This document shows, one piece after another, positions 1 to 12,377 of a stretch of 64,000 nucleotides of DNA. Position numbers and translations under genes: made by a program. This DNA comes from Endomychus coccineus (Eukaryota; Arthropoda; Insecta; Coleoptera; Endomychidae), in contig OY294068.1 in NCBI GenBank assembly GCA_958510875.1, forward strand, positions 191,976,315 through 192,040,314, given 5' to 3'. Position 1 is the first letter of the stretch; each line of letters starts with the position of its first letter. Below the pieces are notes generated by a model. The model was not told where the DNA came from, did no database searches, and saw only the letters and a program-made list of their open reading frames with translations.

Positions 1-330
1 GTCTAGGACGTCTCCTGGACATTTACGCGAGTAAATGCAATTTGGTTACTCAGGGGTTTTTGGGGTTGCCGATCACGAATATGATGTATCAAAAAAAACC
101 GTATGATGTACCTCGAGAGCAGGAAGTTTTGGTGTTGAGGGTCATCTACGAGGTTTTTTCGAAATTTGCTCGGAAATTGAATGTAAATGTTTACTCGGGG
201 ATTTTACGAGGTCGCTGAACACGATTCTCACATATTGAAAAAATTCCACAACGTATCTGGAGGCCAGGGTGTCCATCCTGTTGAAAGTAGACAAGTATTC
301 TTTCATTCAGCGCTATATCGTCGAGTGCAT
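1..330. repeat. Repeat fragment related to the core of the 61391-62000 element
   Basis: The words 'ggggattttacgaggtcgct' and 'cacgattct', followed by 'aaaattccaca', recur in nearly the same order at about 61530-61600. The same region has a variant 'gttgccgatcacgaat' that matches the phrase 'gctgatcacgaat' at 61670. This looks like a truncated copy of that repeat family, cut by the window edge. No coding potential is visible. Confidence 0.5.
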
Positions 331-3300
331 CTCCAAATTAATGTCTGACCCATCATAATATATTGTTAATTAAATACTTTAATGAGTTTTGATTGTCCCA
401 CGTTGGGAGACAATTGTTAACTAAACTCTAATGAGTTTATTATTCAATGATGATTATGTTTTTGAATTCTAATTTTAATTTTATTCTTCCGGCTAGCTTC
501 TTATTTTATTTTATTTGATTTTAATTTTATTTGTTTTGATTTAAATGTTAATGAAATGATTTGTATTATTTGTTATATTTTGAATGAAAATAATCTTTAT
601 ATTATATGGAATTAAACACAATATTTCGTTGGAATGTTAAAAATTTTATATTTGAATTTGTTTATGAATCTGTTTTTATGGTTACAAAATTGTTCAATTT
701 AAATTTATGTTCTGAAATTTCTATGTTTACAAATTGTTCTTTGTAATTTTAAATCCTCTATGTTTAACCTCAAAACTACTTAAAATTAATTCTTGTTTAC
801 AAATGACAATTTTACATTCAGAGATACAAATACAATGAGATATTATGAATAAACTTACTTTTAAATATATCCAATGATACAAGAGAAAATGTTGGCAATG
901 TTCAGTTGATTTTATATCTTCTTGGTTATTTGATTATTCACTTTAAAAACAATGCTATGCTTTGAAACACATACACAAGGTAAACTACGTTGTTACTTCT
1001 TTATAAATTCAGGAACTGTTGATAATAAATTGTTAACTTGTTTTATTCTTTCAAGATATAAAACTTCTTCTATAATATACTGGAACGGCTATCGAAGACT
1101 GAATATTCTACGATGCTACTGGAATAACTGTGGTTATTATAACCTTAAACGTTGATACGAAGATTCTTTAACACTACTTGCTCCGTAGGAATAATTTATT
1201 TGCTTCGGTTACTCTAAATTGTCGAAGCTACAGAGACTATTTGAGTTCTCCGATATTACAAAAATAAAACTAAGGTTATGGAAATTGACTGGAGCTGCAG
1301 GAGATGCTTCTAATCTCAGATGTAAATGCAAACTGTCTGGTTTTCCTTCCTGTTTCCTTTTTATAGGACCCACAAAAGGACGCCAGTTTATGTCATTCCT
1401 AACCAATAAGGTGCTTCCGTTCCTTATCTAGGATGCTATGCTCATTGTTGGATTTTGACAGAACTTTTTAATTGTTGACCCTTTGAAGTATCTAATTTGT
1501 CTCGACCAATCAAAATTGGTATTCTTGAAATTTTGAATTATTGAAGATTTTCAAGTTATTTAAAGTGATGTTGCATTCTGCTATTTAAATTAATATTGCC
1601 TACATTTTTCCACATATTTTGGTATAAGATAACCTATGATTAGGTTCATATTAACTTGATTATTCTTATTCTTATGTCAATTTCGACATTTGTCAATTCT
1701 TAAATCTATTACATAATATAAAATATAAATAACAATTATATAACATTGTAGAACTCAAATTTCTTAATTCTATCTTAAATCTATAATTTGTGCTATTTTC
1801 TGATAGTCTTTGATTCATTTTTATTATGATTTCCTCTTTCGTATCACTGTTCGTTTATCCACTTTCATTGTTTCTTCTTTACACTTCTTATTCTATATTA
1901 CATTCTGGTTTATTTTGTTATACATTGTTTAATACTACCTATAATTTTAACTTTAAATAGTGTTTTTAATTCCATATTTTATATATAATCTTTTCTAATT
2001 TTAATGTTTCGGTAAGTTCAAATTTTATCATTTTATGTTATGTAGGAAATGAAATCATAACAATATATTGTTGAAATCAACAAAAAATCCTATTTTCAAC
2101 GAAACACACAGACTACTGAGGTTTCTATTTAAAAGAATACAAGTTTGGGTCATAACTTGAAAATGGAAAGCGCTAAAATAATTCCACCTACGCCAATGGA
2201 TTGAACGCAAAAATGTGGTCATATATTATTACTTACGTGGCGAGTATTTGGCAACAGCGCCTAAATGAATGACAAGAGTCAAAATTCATAGAAACCCCCA
2301 AATTTGTCTCATGAAAAAAGCTAATATTAATAGAGATACCCTATAAGGACATACAATTTGGTTCACCCTGTACAAAAAACTGGCAATTGAAAAAATGCGG
2401 CATAAATTTTTTGCGCTTGCAGCTTACAAATTGGAAATTCCCTATCAATTGATAAATATGATTATAAAACTGTTTCGAAGGTTGATATGGTAGGTACCTA
2501 CTTTGGGATATTGCCTTGTGTTTTGTTTAAATTTTTGAAGGGCCAAAATCTTTCTGCTCAGCCGATAAGTTTCTTATCATCATAACAGGGTTGAGGCTCT
2601 GTTTCAACAATCGTTCTGTTCAACCAACTTCGGAAACAATTCCAATAAAATTTAGGATTATTATAAGATATAGAAGATATATCTTTTTTTTAGAATTTAA
2701 TGCAACAAAATATGAATAATTTTAGACTTCTGCTTGTTAAATTATTGTACCCCTAATAAGATTATTTTGTATTATTTAGGCCAATTACTGGCCTGTTGTA
2801 TGAAGAAATTACTAATAATATTTCAGTATAAGTAATACGGGTTATGTAACAATTTTCATTTCCAACGAATCTTGTTTTTTTTTTGTTGCCATATCTCGTT
2901 CAATTTTCTTACTCTGAATGTACACTTATACCTCTTATGTAACCGGAACAGGTAAGCATGGGAATCTATGAATCCTTCAAACAGAAATAACTGTAGAATT
3001 TTCTATAGAAAAAATCAATTATCCTTTTCTCAATCTCCCACTCTTAATGCTAAGTTCACTGAACCATATGACAATATATGACTTATAATAAAGATACGGT
3101 TCAACATTAAACTAGAATATATTCTTAGGCATATCAGTTTTAATTGGCTACTCAAACTAGTCCAGCAATTTTTTTATATTCAATAAACTGATCAACGTTG
3201 AATATTATAATGTCAAGAAAGCCTATTATATGCGATTACATTTCAAGTTATTTTGTAATTAATGGATGAAAGGCCAACTGCATTAAATATTCAAAAGTTC

Positions 3301-3639
3301 ATAGCAAATTCGAAATGTCTCCTATTTTTCAATTTATAAAACAATAAAAATTACTAAAACAAATTCGGACTAATTACAAAGAAATACATCTATTTATGAA
3401 ATCGAATTTTATAATTTAAATAATTCTGCTACAGAGAAATGCTATTTGCGTCTTTTGTGTCCATTGTTATTTCCCAAAATCAATTATTTCCATCCGCTAG
3501 ATATCAGTTTCATTTAATTGAAATAACAATGATAAAATACTTTTGGGAAAAGATTAATCATTAAGAACAGAAAAAATCTTCTTTACCAGCATATCTAGTT
3601 CTTTACCAATGTTATTATTGTTATAAAGATAATTTTATA
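331..3639. other. Intergenic, no gene recognised
   Basis: Strongly AT-rich DNA with only short chance reading frames. A near-palindrome centred on 'cccacgttggg' at about 398-408 resembles the type of sequence next to LTR-element primer sites, but no LTR pair is visible. The stretch 1205-1440 is less AT-rich than its surroundings and may be an old repeat. Nothing can be named with confidence. Confidence 0.6.
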
Positions 3640-4440
3640 ACATTACCATACATTCCTGAGAAAATTAGGAAATGTTTAAAAAAACCGTTAATACCTAAAG
3701 ATAAACAAACCCACACGGTATATAAGTTACATTTTTTAGATTGCGATGGGACTTATCCAAGAATCTCTATACAATATTTACAAAAAAGAATGTATGACCA
3801 TAAGTATAGTACTAAAAAGAAAAGCTTCCACCGCCCATGCGGTTTTGACCATCAGTTCGATTATAAAAAGGTTAATATTTTAGCTAATGAAACCAATTAT
3901 CATAAAAGATCTATCCTGGAGATGATTGACATGAAACGTAATTCTAAGTCTCTAGATCATAGAACCGATGTACAATCATTGAATCAAATTTATAAAAATT
4001 GCGTATTTCTTTATAATGTTTAAAATTGAGTGAAGGTAGGAAATCAGTTTTGGAACCTTTGCTATCGTAGTCATAAAAGTTTAAACACATCTGTTTAACA
4101 TTGTAACTACTTGGCGCAAAGGGATATTTAGTCATATGTTTTTCCCTCGTTCTCGAGTAATGACGTCTTCAACTATAGAAACATTACTGTGTAGTGGTTT
4201 TCTATTACTATTCACATATTTTACATATTAATGTGTTACAATTTCAATTTTTCATATTTCGTTCGACGTAGACATTTTCAATCCCGCGTTTCAGTTGATG
4301 TGAATTAATTACGTGTTCTGATGATGGTCGCGAGACCGAAACGTACGTAATGACCAAAATATATTAGACATATGTGTTAATGTGACCCAAGAATTTACAT
4401 ATAATTCAGACCTGAGTCAAGAATCATTATTAAATGAAAC
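3640..4440 (+). mobile_element. Penelope-like retroelement relic: GIY-YIG endonuclease end plus 3' tail
   Basis: An open frame from 3640 to 4023 reads through the C-terminal endonuclease region of Penelope-like elements: 'TLPYIPEKIRKCL', then 'VYKLHFLDCDGTY', 'LQKRMYDHKYS', 'FDHQFDYKKVNILANE' and 'YHKRSILEMIDMKRN'. The usual YIGQT core is degraded (YPRIS). The reverse transcriptase part is absent, so the copy is 5'-truncated. About 300 bases after the stop lies a hammerhead-like motif (4318-4349), then a tail shared with the relics at 56040-56120 and 58500-58590. Family assignment is from remembered motif order; the copy is dead. Confidence 0.8.
4318..4349 (+). ncRNA. Hammerhead-ribozyme-like motif in Penelope tail (copy 1)
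   Basis: The order CTGATGA, hairpin GGTC-GCGA-GACC, GAAA, CGTACGT, A fits the hammerhead core: C3-A9, stem II, GAAA, a very short stem III and a UH cleavage site. One extra T sits between CTGATGA and stem II. Stem I is poorly conserved here (about half of the flanking positions pair), so this copy is probably inactive. Hammerhead motifs are known from Penelope-like elements, which agrees with the coding relic just upstream. Confidence 0.6.
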
Positions 4441-5655
4441 TAACGTGCCGTGCCGTATGAGCCGAAAAGAGGAAGGACTTCGTTCGCTATGCTCACTCTT
4501 TGTGTGAAAGGAGAGCGACTTTGTTCCCAACGCTCACCCCGTCTTTCGCATAAGTCGATCAAGAGCGCTAGCCGCAGTCTGTCTAGTTTGCGCGAGCTCG
4601 ATTCTTTAGCATTATTTCTCTCTACAATCGGCCAGATAGTTAGCGCACCGAACAGTACGGGAAACAAAGCGAATATTTCGACAGACCACTCTGCTCAATA
4701 ACTGGAAAACGGCTTAAGGTACGACATTGAATTTACAAACCAGTAAATTCATCATATCTATATTCTGTGGAAATTTTAAGTCATCGTTCGACCGCTATGT
4801 AGAAACCAACAACGTGCTTTATGATTCGATTTGAAGAAAGATCGTTCGCTACGCTCACTCCGTCTTAACTTGACACCCGTATGTGTCACGTTTTGTTTTA
4901 ATATATCAATATACAGTTTGTTGAAAGGTGATATTACAACGTATGAAAATAGTAAAATGTGGCATCGTAGTCGATATGATTCTTAAATTGGCATTGGATC
5001 TCACTGTTTAGCTACGGTTCGTGAAATATCATTTCTTACATCAAAACAACGTTGAAGTTCTATTCAAAACCACTTGCCGGATATGATGACAAGATGTTTT
5101 TTAATGTTGATGAATAGCAATTTATTTTACCTAACAGTGTTCACAAAAACGTAATTGTTATCCGACTGGGTAATTGTGTTAAACGCAGAATAATTTTGGC
5201 TTTGTACAATTTTATGTAAACACAATGCTGTAATACTTAATATCGCTTCATGGTTCATTAACTCAGAAAAAACTTTTACAAATAGTTTTTAAGAAATGTA
5301 AAACTAGTTTATTAAACGGATGAAGATCTTTCCACGTTTGCGGTTACTCGAATATATTAACAAATGGGCGAATTGTGTCCAATTCTATTAGCTTAATCAC
5401 ACCAATTTTTAAACAAGGAACGATGATTGTAGAATAGTAGGGGCATTTGGCGGAGGAAATTTATCCCAATAATATCTTTACATAATTATTATATTCTACT
5501 TTCGCGAAAAACGTAATCTTATAGCAATAATAATGTCATAGGGTAAAAAACATTCCTTTCGCTGCAATAAATCGATTGTGACAATAGAAATTACATTAGA
5601 AGAAATCTTTCAGTATAAATCATACTTTTGTAATGACAACATCGACTCCAGAACA
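4441..5655. other. Upstream region of the proline-rich gene, no gene recognised
   Basis: The part 4440-4700 is distinctly richer in G and C than its surroundings and contains 'cgttcgctatgctcactc', which returns as 'cgttcgctacgctcactc' at about 4846. This suggests a diverged repeat. The rest is AT-rich. The promoter of the gene at 5656 should lie here, but no convincing TATA box or initiator can be picked out. Confidence 0.4.
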
Positions 5656-8244
5656 ATGTTGATTAAATTAATAACCATTTTGACTATTATTGAAATAATC
5701 TGTGCGGACGGTGAATTAAAAAGTGACAGAAATAAACGAACTGTTGGTTTAGTGTTAAAGAACATTGCAGACGCTTTCGGATATGATGTGTTTAAACGGC
5801 CCTCGTTTGTTGCCCCGCCCCCACCATCAGCACCTGCAGCACCACCGCCTGCAGCCCCTGCTCCACCACAGCCTGCTGCGCCACCACCTGCTGCTCCCGC
5901 AGCGCCGCCATCTCCCGCTCCTGCAGCGCCACGACCTGCTCCTCCGGTTCCGAAAACACCCCCTATTATTCCAGCGCCACCGCCTCCACAAGTACCTCCT
6001 CCAAGACCGATGCAAAGGCCAGCACCAATAACTCCTATCATGCCCACGGTTTTAACTTATCCACCCCCTATCAGGCCTCCCCCTTTTCTAACTGATGTAG
6101 TCAGAAAATCATTCAATTTAACTTTCAATTGGAATAGGAATGTTCAACCTCTTATCCCTCCGGCCCCGGCTTCACCACCTATGCCGCCACCGCCTGCATC
6201 ACCTGCTCCGCCACCAACTGCCCCTCTCGCACCACCTGCTCCGCCACCAGCTTCACCTCCAAATCCGGCACCGTTGCCTCCTAAAAACTCCCCTCCGCCA
6301 CCTCCTAGTCCTCCAAATATGCCACTCCCAAAACCAGGACCTCCTCCACCTCCACCTCCTCAAAGTCCTCCGCCAGGGCCTCCTCCGAAGCCAGCTAGTC
6401 CACCAAATGCTAAACCACCGCCAAATGCTAAAACGCCATCAGCAGCTCCTCCCAAACCTCAACCATATGTTGACCAAGATTACGTGAATGAAAATGGAGA
6501 CACAAATAATAACAATTCCGAACAGACTCAAGATGTAGATGGAGACGATAGCAGGAACAATAACCATTCTGAACAAAGTCAAGATGAAGATGATGGGAGG
6601 ACCAATAATAACGATGAACAGGGTCAAAATGTGAATCAGGATGAAGATTATCAAGAATCACCTCAGAAAGTTCAATTGGTATTACCCGAATATTACGATG
6701 AAGAACAAAGCAATACTAACTCTGGTTCTAAACGCCATGCAGCTCCTAGGCCGTTCGAAAATTATGAAGACAATAGATTGAAATTTAAAGAGCAATTTCA
6801 GAATTATGTACAAACGTCTCCATTAGCCAGGGCACATGGTTACAAATTCTTGACGCCTCTAGATACATCTTCTTACAACCAGCATCTTCCGGATGAACTT
6901 CTAAACTTTGGTTATGATGAATTGCCGAAATTGAGCAACAATATCGAAAGGGATGCAACTGAAAGAATGGACCTCAATGCTCAAAATGTATATCCTCAAC
7001 AAGAAAAGAGTATATCGAACAAGGAAAATCAGTTCATTTATAACTTACCTAACTATGTACATCAGGCACAGATAGATCAACGATTAAATGATCATCATAA
7101 CGTTTATCTCCCTGAAGTTTTGAATAGTCACATCTTAAATTATTATAAAGAGAAGTTCGCTGGAATTGCTGATGAAAACCAACCAGCTGGTCAATATAAA
7201 CCAGAATTTTACTCCCATCATCCATATGAAGATGAGGAATATGAAAAGTATTTTCCGATTAGTTCATATCAAACTAAATACCAACCAAATAAAATAGAAG
7301 AAAATGATGATGTTGAGTTGAACGAACAGGGAGATTCCGTAATAAGCCGGGAAAACGACGAAATCGAAAGCAATGAACCAAAACAAGTGGGAGAAAATGG
7401 TGAAAAAACCAACTCTAGAGTAATTGAAGCTGAAAATGCTAAAACGAATTTTAAGGAAGTTGATGGAAGAGAATATCATGGAAATGTTGGAAAAGAGGAG
7501 GAAGAATCGCCTGATGCAAAAGAAGAGGATGGAACATGTTGCAATGCTTACATAGAACAGGACGAAAAACAAGAATACATTGAAGGTAATCGAAGGGATC
7601 ATCAAGAAGAAGAAACGAGCGAAGAAGACAAGCAACATGTCCAAGAAGACCAAGAAGGTAGGAATGTTGAATATTATCCTGAAGAACATGAAACTCAGGC
7701 TCAAAATGATGATTTCCAAAAAAGCAACTTGATGTTTTATATTGGTAATCCTAACAATTTTGATTTTGGCAAACGAAATGTACATCGAGGTGGATTTCAC
7801 AACCCAGTTGCAATAGTCGATTCTAATCCAGTGCCCAATACACCTCAAGCACTATATTCGGGAGCTTTGTCTCCAGGAACGATCCAAGGTTTGTACAAAT
7901 TTGATAAACCAATGTCAATTCCATTCGACGTAGACTATAGCGCATCTGAAGGTCATGGGAAAGTAATCAGGCAAACAACAAACCCCATGAAACAGGTGAA
8001 TATTAATGAAGAAGGGGAATCTCATTATGCATCTCCAAGTTGGCAATATATACCCGAAAAATATGTAGAAGATTACAACTATAAGTTTCCAGTTCCAGAA
8101 GAATTGGATTACAAAGAATTGGAAGAAGTGAAATATGCAGATGCAGATGCTGATGATTTATCGCCAAATGCTAAAATAGTTAACCAAGAATTCCGAAACT
8201 CAAAAACGTCAGTCACATCAAGACAGGGTAAAATGAACTTTTGA
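5656..8244 (+). CDS. Secreted proline-rich, acidic-tailed protein (862 aa), function unknown
   Basis: One uninterrupted frame. The frame runs in-frame to 5578, but that is a GTG. The first ATG, at 5656, opens a good signal peptide (MLIKLITILTIIEIIC), so it is chosen as the start. Residues 27-28 (NKR) and 47-48 (FKR) are dibasic and bracket a short segment, TVGLVLKNIADAFGYDVF. Residues about 49-270 are dominated by Pro, Ala and Ser (APAAPPPAAP-like runs), with short spacers. Residues about 271-862 are rich in Asn, Gln, Glu and Asp with tyrosine-rich stretches, and include a lone FDFGKR site that could be an amidation signal. No enzyme domain, later membrane segment or chitin-binding consensus is visible. 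An extracellular matrix or cuticle-associated protein is plausible, but this is inference. A possible AATAAA lies at 8677. Confidence 0.85.
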   Translation: MLIKLITILTIIEIICADGELKSDRNKRTVGLVLKNIADAFGYDVFKRPSFVAPPPPSAPAAPPPAAPAPPQPAAPPPAAPAAPPSPAPAAPRPAPPVPKTPPIIPAPPPPQVPPPRPMQRPAPITPIMPTVLTYPPPIRPPPFLTDVVRKSFNLTFNWNRNVQPLIPPAPASPPMPPPPASPAPPPTAPLAPPAPPPASPPNPAPLPPKNSPPPPPSPPNMPLPKPGPPPPPPPQSPPPGPPPKPASPPNAKPPPNAKTPSAAPPKPQPYVDQDYVNENGDTNNNNSEQTQDVDGDDSRNNNHSEQSQDEDDGRTNNNDEQGQNVNQDEDYQESPQKVQLVLPEYYDEEQSNTNSGSKRHAAPRPFENYEDNRLKFKEQFQNYVQTSPLARAHGYKFLTPLDTSSYNQHLPDELLNFGYDELPKLSNNIERDATERMDLNAQNVYPQQEKSISNKENQFIYNLPNYVHQAQIDQRLNDHHNVYLPEVLNSHILNYYKEKFAGIADENQPAGQYKPEFYSHHPYEDEEYEKYFPISSYQTKYQPNKIEENDDVELNEQGDSVISRENDEIESNEPKQVGENGEKTNSRVIEAENAKTNFKEVDGREYHGNVGKEEEESPDAKEEDGTCCNAYIEQDEKQEYIEGNRRDHQEEETSEEDKQHVQEDQEGRNVEYYPEEHETQAQNDDFQKSNLMFYIGNPNNFDFGKRNVHRGGFHNPVAIVDSNPVPNTPQALYSGALSPGTIQGLYKFDKPMSIPFDVDYSASEGHGKVIRQTTNPMKQVNINEEGESHYASPSWQYIPEKYVEDYNYKFPVPEELDYKELEEVKYADADADDLSPNAKIVNQEFRNSKTSVTSRQGKMNF

Positions 8245-10401
8245 TCCTTGATGCAGAACATTTTACGATTTGTTGTTATGATTTAGCATTAGATTTGTTA
8301 TGTTGTTATTAACTTTTTATATCTGCTTTACAATGTTTTAAACTTTTATTGTTTGTTATTTTTTTACGTTTATTGCTTCTATTTTAATTTTTGTTTGGTT
8401 AGATATTGCATTTCATCTCAATTCTGGAGATAATAATGACATCTCTCTGATCCTGCAATTAGTAGGTACCTACTTGTTCAACCGAAACTTATATTATTCT
8501 GATTACCAAAAATTATTTTCATATAAAGTTGGAATTAGTCCAGGATCGCTTATACTAAAGGTAAGATACGTTCCAAAAATTCAAAAAGTTTGACACAAAT
8601 CGCCAAAGGAACCGAATGTTTTGGTTGAAATGGGTGAAAATCAAACTTTTAATATTTATTTTTTGATAGATGGTTTAATAAAAATGTTTATTGTGAATTG
8701 GAATTAATATATTTGTTTCGCTATTTTTTCAATCAACAAATTGCAATATACTTAATTATTTGTTGTTGTTGTTTGATACAGTCACACTTTTTTATTATAT
8801 ATGTCATATTTTTATACTAAATGCTTATGGATGTATTGTTATTAAAGATAACTCTGATTTTACATAGGTTACTGTAAAATGCTGATGGAATAAATGATTG
8901 CAAATTCTTCCATTGTTTCTTTAGACACAACGATAATTGAATAATTAACATTATATTTGTTTTAATGTACTCTGGTTCATGCATATGTAGGTATCTCTAG
9001 GTGAAGAAAAATTTAGTTTTTGGTATTTGATAGTTCATAAATAGTTCATTTATACAACGAATTATACATTAAAAAGAACATTTTCTGGAAATTGAATGTT
9101 CTCATTTAGCACAAATTTCTGAAAGAACCAGGGGGTTGTGGGTGTTCTATAAAATTCGTCATGAATAAACTATACCTCTAATTAATTATAATTAATGGCA
9201 TATGAATGCTCAATGGGTAATTCAACCATATACATTGTCAGTTCCCTAAAATGTTTATAGATGCAAGGTGGGCCTAATAGGATCAATAACGAATGGTACA
9301 AAACTTCAGGCGTATGGTCAAAGAAATTGCTTAGTCAGCAACGACTTCAACCATGAAATTTGATATCATATTCAAATTATAAATAATTTGGAAAATTCCT
9401 CCATAGCGATTCTATGTTCATTTGGTCCTATATTAAATATGAAGCAGACTATAACCATTCGATTATAATTAAAGGAAAAACCTCAGAATCTTTAGGTTCC
9501 AATAAAGATCGTTTTGTGATACTTGAAAATTAAGACATCCAATATTTTTCAAGGATTTCGGAAACCATCACCACTGACTCTTGACATCTCAACAGATTCT
9601 CAAAAAGCAACACATTTGTCGATACCATTACCAAGTTCATCTCTTATAGTTACTCATTAAACGAGATACCAACGGTGAACAATAGTAAATAAATCGGCAT
9701 TTATTTATTTAGTATATGCCCAACAAGCATAATCAACAATACAAACCAACACAATATGAAGAATAATACTTAATACGTAATAATCTAATAATGAATATGA
9801 TGTTCCATTAAAGCTTTTGCTTCTTCTAGCCACAATGGTCAAGGTCAGTTGGGATTCAAGTTAATACGGAAACGAAAACAGTTTATACATTAACAGATCA
9901 GGAGAAAGAGAAAACAAAAATTCAAAGAAGGTGAGTAGAATCTGAAAACAATAATTCAAATATACCACTGAATAGTCAAATGACGATTGTTGTGCAGATG
10001 CTGTGAAATAGGGCGCTTGCATTGTTAGGTATTCAAATAAAAAAAAAATTTCTGTGCTTTATTTATGTTTCTTGAAGGTTTAAGTTGTTTAAATTTGAGC
10101 ATAATGAATATTATTCTCTCCTATCCTACTCCTATCCCACTTAAGTGGGTTCAATTGAACTATTATAGATCTGATAAAAAGGTAAAGTAAGAATTGGAAG
10201 ACTATATAATATAAACAATAAAGTATAAATGAACTCAGGTCAAGCGAAAAAGCGGTGTTGACTAAAATTGATTAAGTGCAAATGAAATAAGTTTTTAACT
10301 TAATATATTAAACAATATTCAGTTATTGAAGCATAAATTAAATTCTCTATTGGAAACTAATAAAGGATTGCGGGCAAACATTCCAGGTGTTTAGTGGGAT
10401 A
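8245..10401. other. 3' flank and intergenic DNA
   Basis: Holds the 3' untranslated region of the proline-rich gene, with AATAAA at 8677-8682 about 430 bases after the stop. Beyond that is AT-rich DNA without recognisable coding or paired terminal repeats. I see nothing else to name. Confidence 0.5.
8677..8682 (+). promoter_or_regulatory. Candidate polyadenylation signal of the proline-rich gene
   Basis: Canonical AATAAA on the coding strand in AT-rich DNA, the first good match I noticed downstream of the stop at 8244. Other AT-rich hexamers are nearby, so use of this one is not certain. Confidence 0.35.
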
Positions 10402-11660
10402 TACGAGGGCAAGGTGAAAATTGTCTGAAAAATGAAACAAGAAATGATTTGTTTGGTTCAAACTTTTTTTATTTCTCAACATAATCTCCTTGTAGCCCGC
10501 CCCACTTGGATTTCTTCCAAATACGATTACGGCAATCCTTCAAATATGACTTTGTTTCTATGATAACCTCATCGTTGGCGCCGAATCTATTTCCGCCGAG
10601 CCATTTCTTCAAGTTTGGAAATAGATAAAAATCGCAGGGGGCCAAATTTGGAGAATATATTGGATGACGAAACAATTCGTAGCGCAATTCATGCAATTTT
10701 GACATTTCGACTGCGGACCTGTGCGCCGGTGGAAGAGCACTTTTTTCATTGCAAAATACGGCCGCTTTCGCTTCAAATAGGCGTCGAATCGATGATCCAA
10801 CATCTCTGCATAATATAAGCCGGTGATAGTTTTGCCCTTTTCAAGGTAATCGATATGGACGATACCGTGTGAATCCCAAAAAACTGTCGCCATCACTTTG
10901 TTCGTCGATAAACCCACTTTGGCCTTTTTCGGCTTCGAATCGCCAGGATAGGTCCATTGTTTCGACTGTTCTTTGGTCTCAGGTCCATTGATTTTATCGA
11001 CCTCAGTCAGACGACCAGAACGTTCGGAGTCCTTTGTGATCATACTGCCACAACGAAAATCAGTAAACCACTTGTGAATCGTTTCAATCGATGGTGAAGA
11101 GTCCCCATAATGTTCAACAAGCGATGCTTTGGTTTGCGTAATGTATTTCCACGCAAGAAATAATGTTTAATCAAGACGCGAAATTCATTTTTTCCCATGT
11201 TTACAAAAGTCTTCAAGATTGCTTGCTTTCGATGGGTGTTAAAATAGTACTGAATGACATATCAGTCTGAAAATTTTAATGCGTTCTAGTTAAATACATA
11301 GAAATCTCAGAATAGATGTAATGAGTGGTCTTTTTCTTGCAACCGTTTAAGAAAAAAACTCGAGATTACGCTCCGCCCATTCGAAGCGCGATGCTCCCTT
11401 TTTTTTCAGGTTCGCGTTGCGTCTCGATGATTTCTGCTCAGTATTTATTTATGCGCAGTCTATAGTGGGCGGAGCGTCCGAGAAAGAGGGGGGTCGATTA
11501 TCATGATTTATCCCGAGATTTTTCTTAAACGGTTGCCTTATGGAGCTCAATACCTCTATTCTAAGATCTCTATGGTTAAATATGGTACATCACAAATGTC
11601 ACATGGGATTTTCGATTGTGGCGCCATCTGTTTTATTTTTCAGGGACTTTTCACCTTGTA
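10402..11660 (-). mobile_element. Mariner-family transposon relic (family 1, copy 1)
   Basis: The ends are inverted: TACGAGGGCAAGGTGAAAA at the left and, read on the other strand, TACAAGGTGAAAAGTCCCTG at the right. On the minus strand, frames from about 11200 to 10469 carry a degraded mariner transposase: HYGDSSPSIETIHKWFTDF (helix-turn-helix region), 'KVMATVFWDSHGIVHIDYLE', 'KKVLFH' and, after a frameshift, 'YSPNLAPCDFYLFPNLKK' with the last catalytic Asp. The DNA between the helix-turn-helix and the catalytic domain is partly deleted and the frame is broken. A 198-base inverted-repeat element (11339-11536) is nested inside. Confidence 0.85.
11339..11536. mobile_element. Small inverted-repeat element (MITE) nested in the mariner
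   Basis: Terminal inverted repeats begin GCAACCGTTTAAGAAAAA on both strands, and the 198-base unit has 'ccgccca' / 'tgggcgg' inner pairing as well. It is flanked by CTT on both sides (11336-11338 and 11537-11539), consistent with a 3-base target duplication. No coding capacity. It is more GC-rich than its host mariner. Confidence 0.7.
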
Positions 11661-12377
11661 TGTAAAATATGTATGTAATATTCATAGCAAACGCCTGTAC
11701 AGTTCTTTCAATTTATATAAATTTAAGGCATGCATAATTAGCTAATGAATTTTATTTAGTATTACAGATATCTGTGAAAAACTGAAAACAGAATTAACAA
11801 CACTACACGCCCAAATAGAACATCAAAACATTATATTGTAGAATATCAAAGGCGATATTGAAACAAACAGCGTAGGTATATTGGTTACATATCAAGAATG
11901 AATTCACACATTGATTTTGACAGCAGACAAGAACTAAAGAAGAATTTCAAGATGTTTTCTCAGGTTTCACAAGAAAGAGGGATGGCTTCAAGAATTGAAC
12001 AATTAGTTGACCATGACCAAATGTCATGGAGTCATTTTCTTGAAATGCTCCTCATATTGTGATAATGTAATTATCATAATACTATGTTTGCCACATTCCA
12101 TATATGTATAAACATTACTCTTAAAGTTTAAAATTCGTTGTTCAAATAAAACATAACTTTTCTCAAAATGTATAATATATTACAACATACATGTTTAAAA
12201 CATGTATATAAATTGTGCACTAGATTAATTATTTTGTTATTCATACTAAAGACTTATTAACACACATATTATCATAAAATAAAAACTAAACACTGCCTTC
12301 TAACTCACAATAATTAGAAAAATAATATCATCTTCTTCACAATAAGTATAAAAGTACCAGAAACAAATGCCAGTTTC

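Noticed and set aside
5610..6047. 145-codon minus-strand frame rich in Gly and Ala
   Set aside because: It is the antisense of the proline-alanine repeat of the 5656-8244 gene, a composition artefact.
7264..7848. 194-codon minus-strand hydrophobic frame
   Set aside because: Antisense of the Glu/Asp/Asn-rich half of the same gene; long only because of biased codon content.
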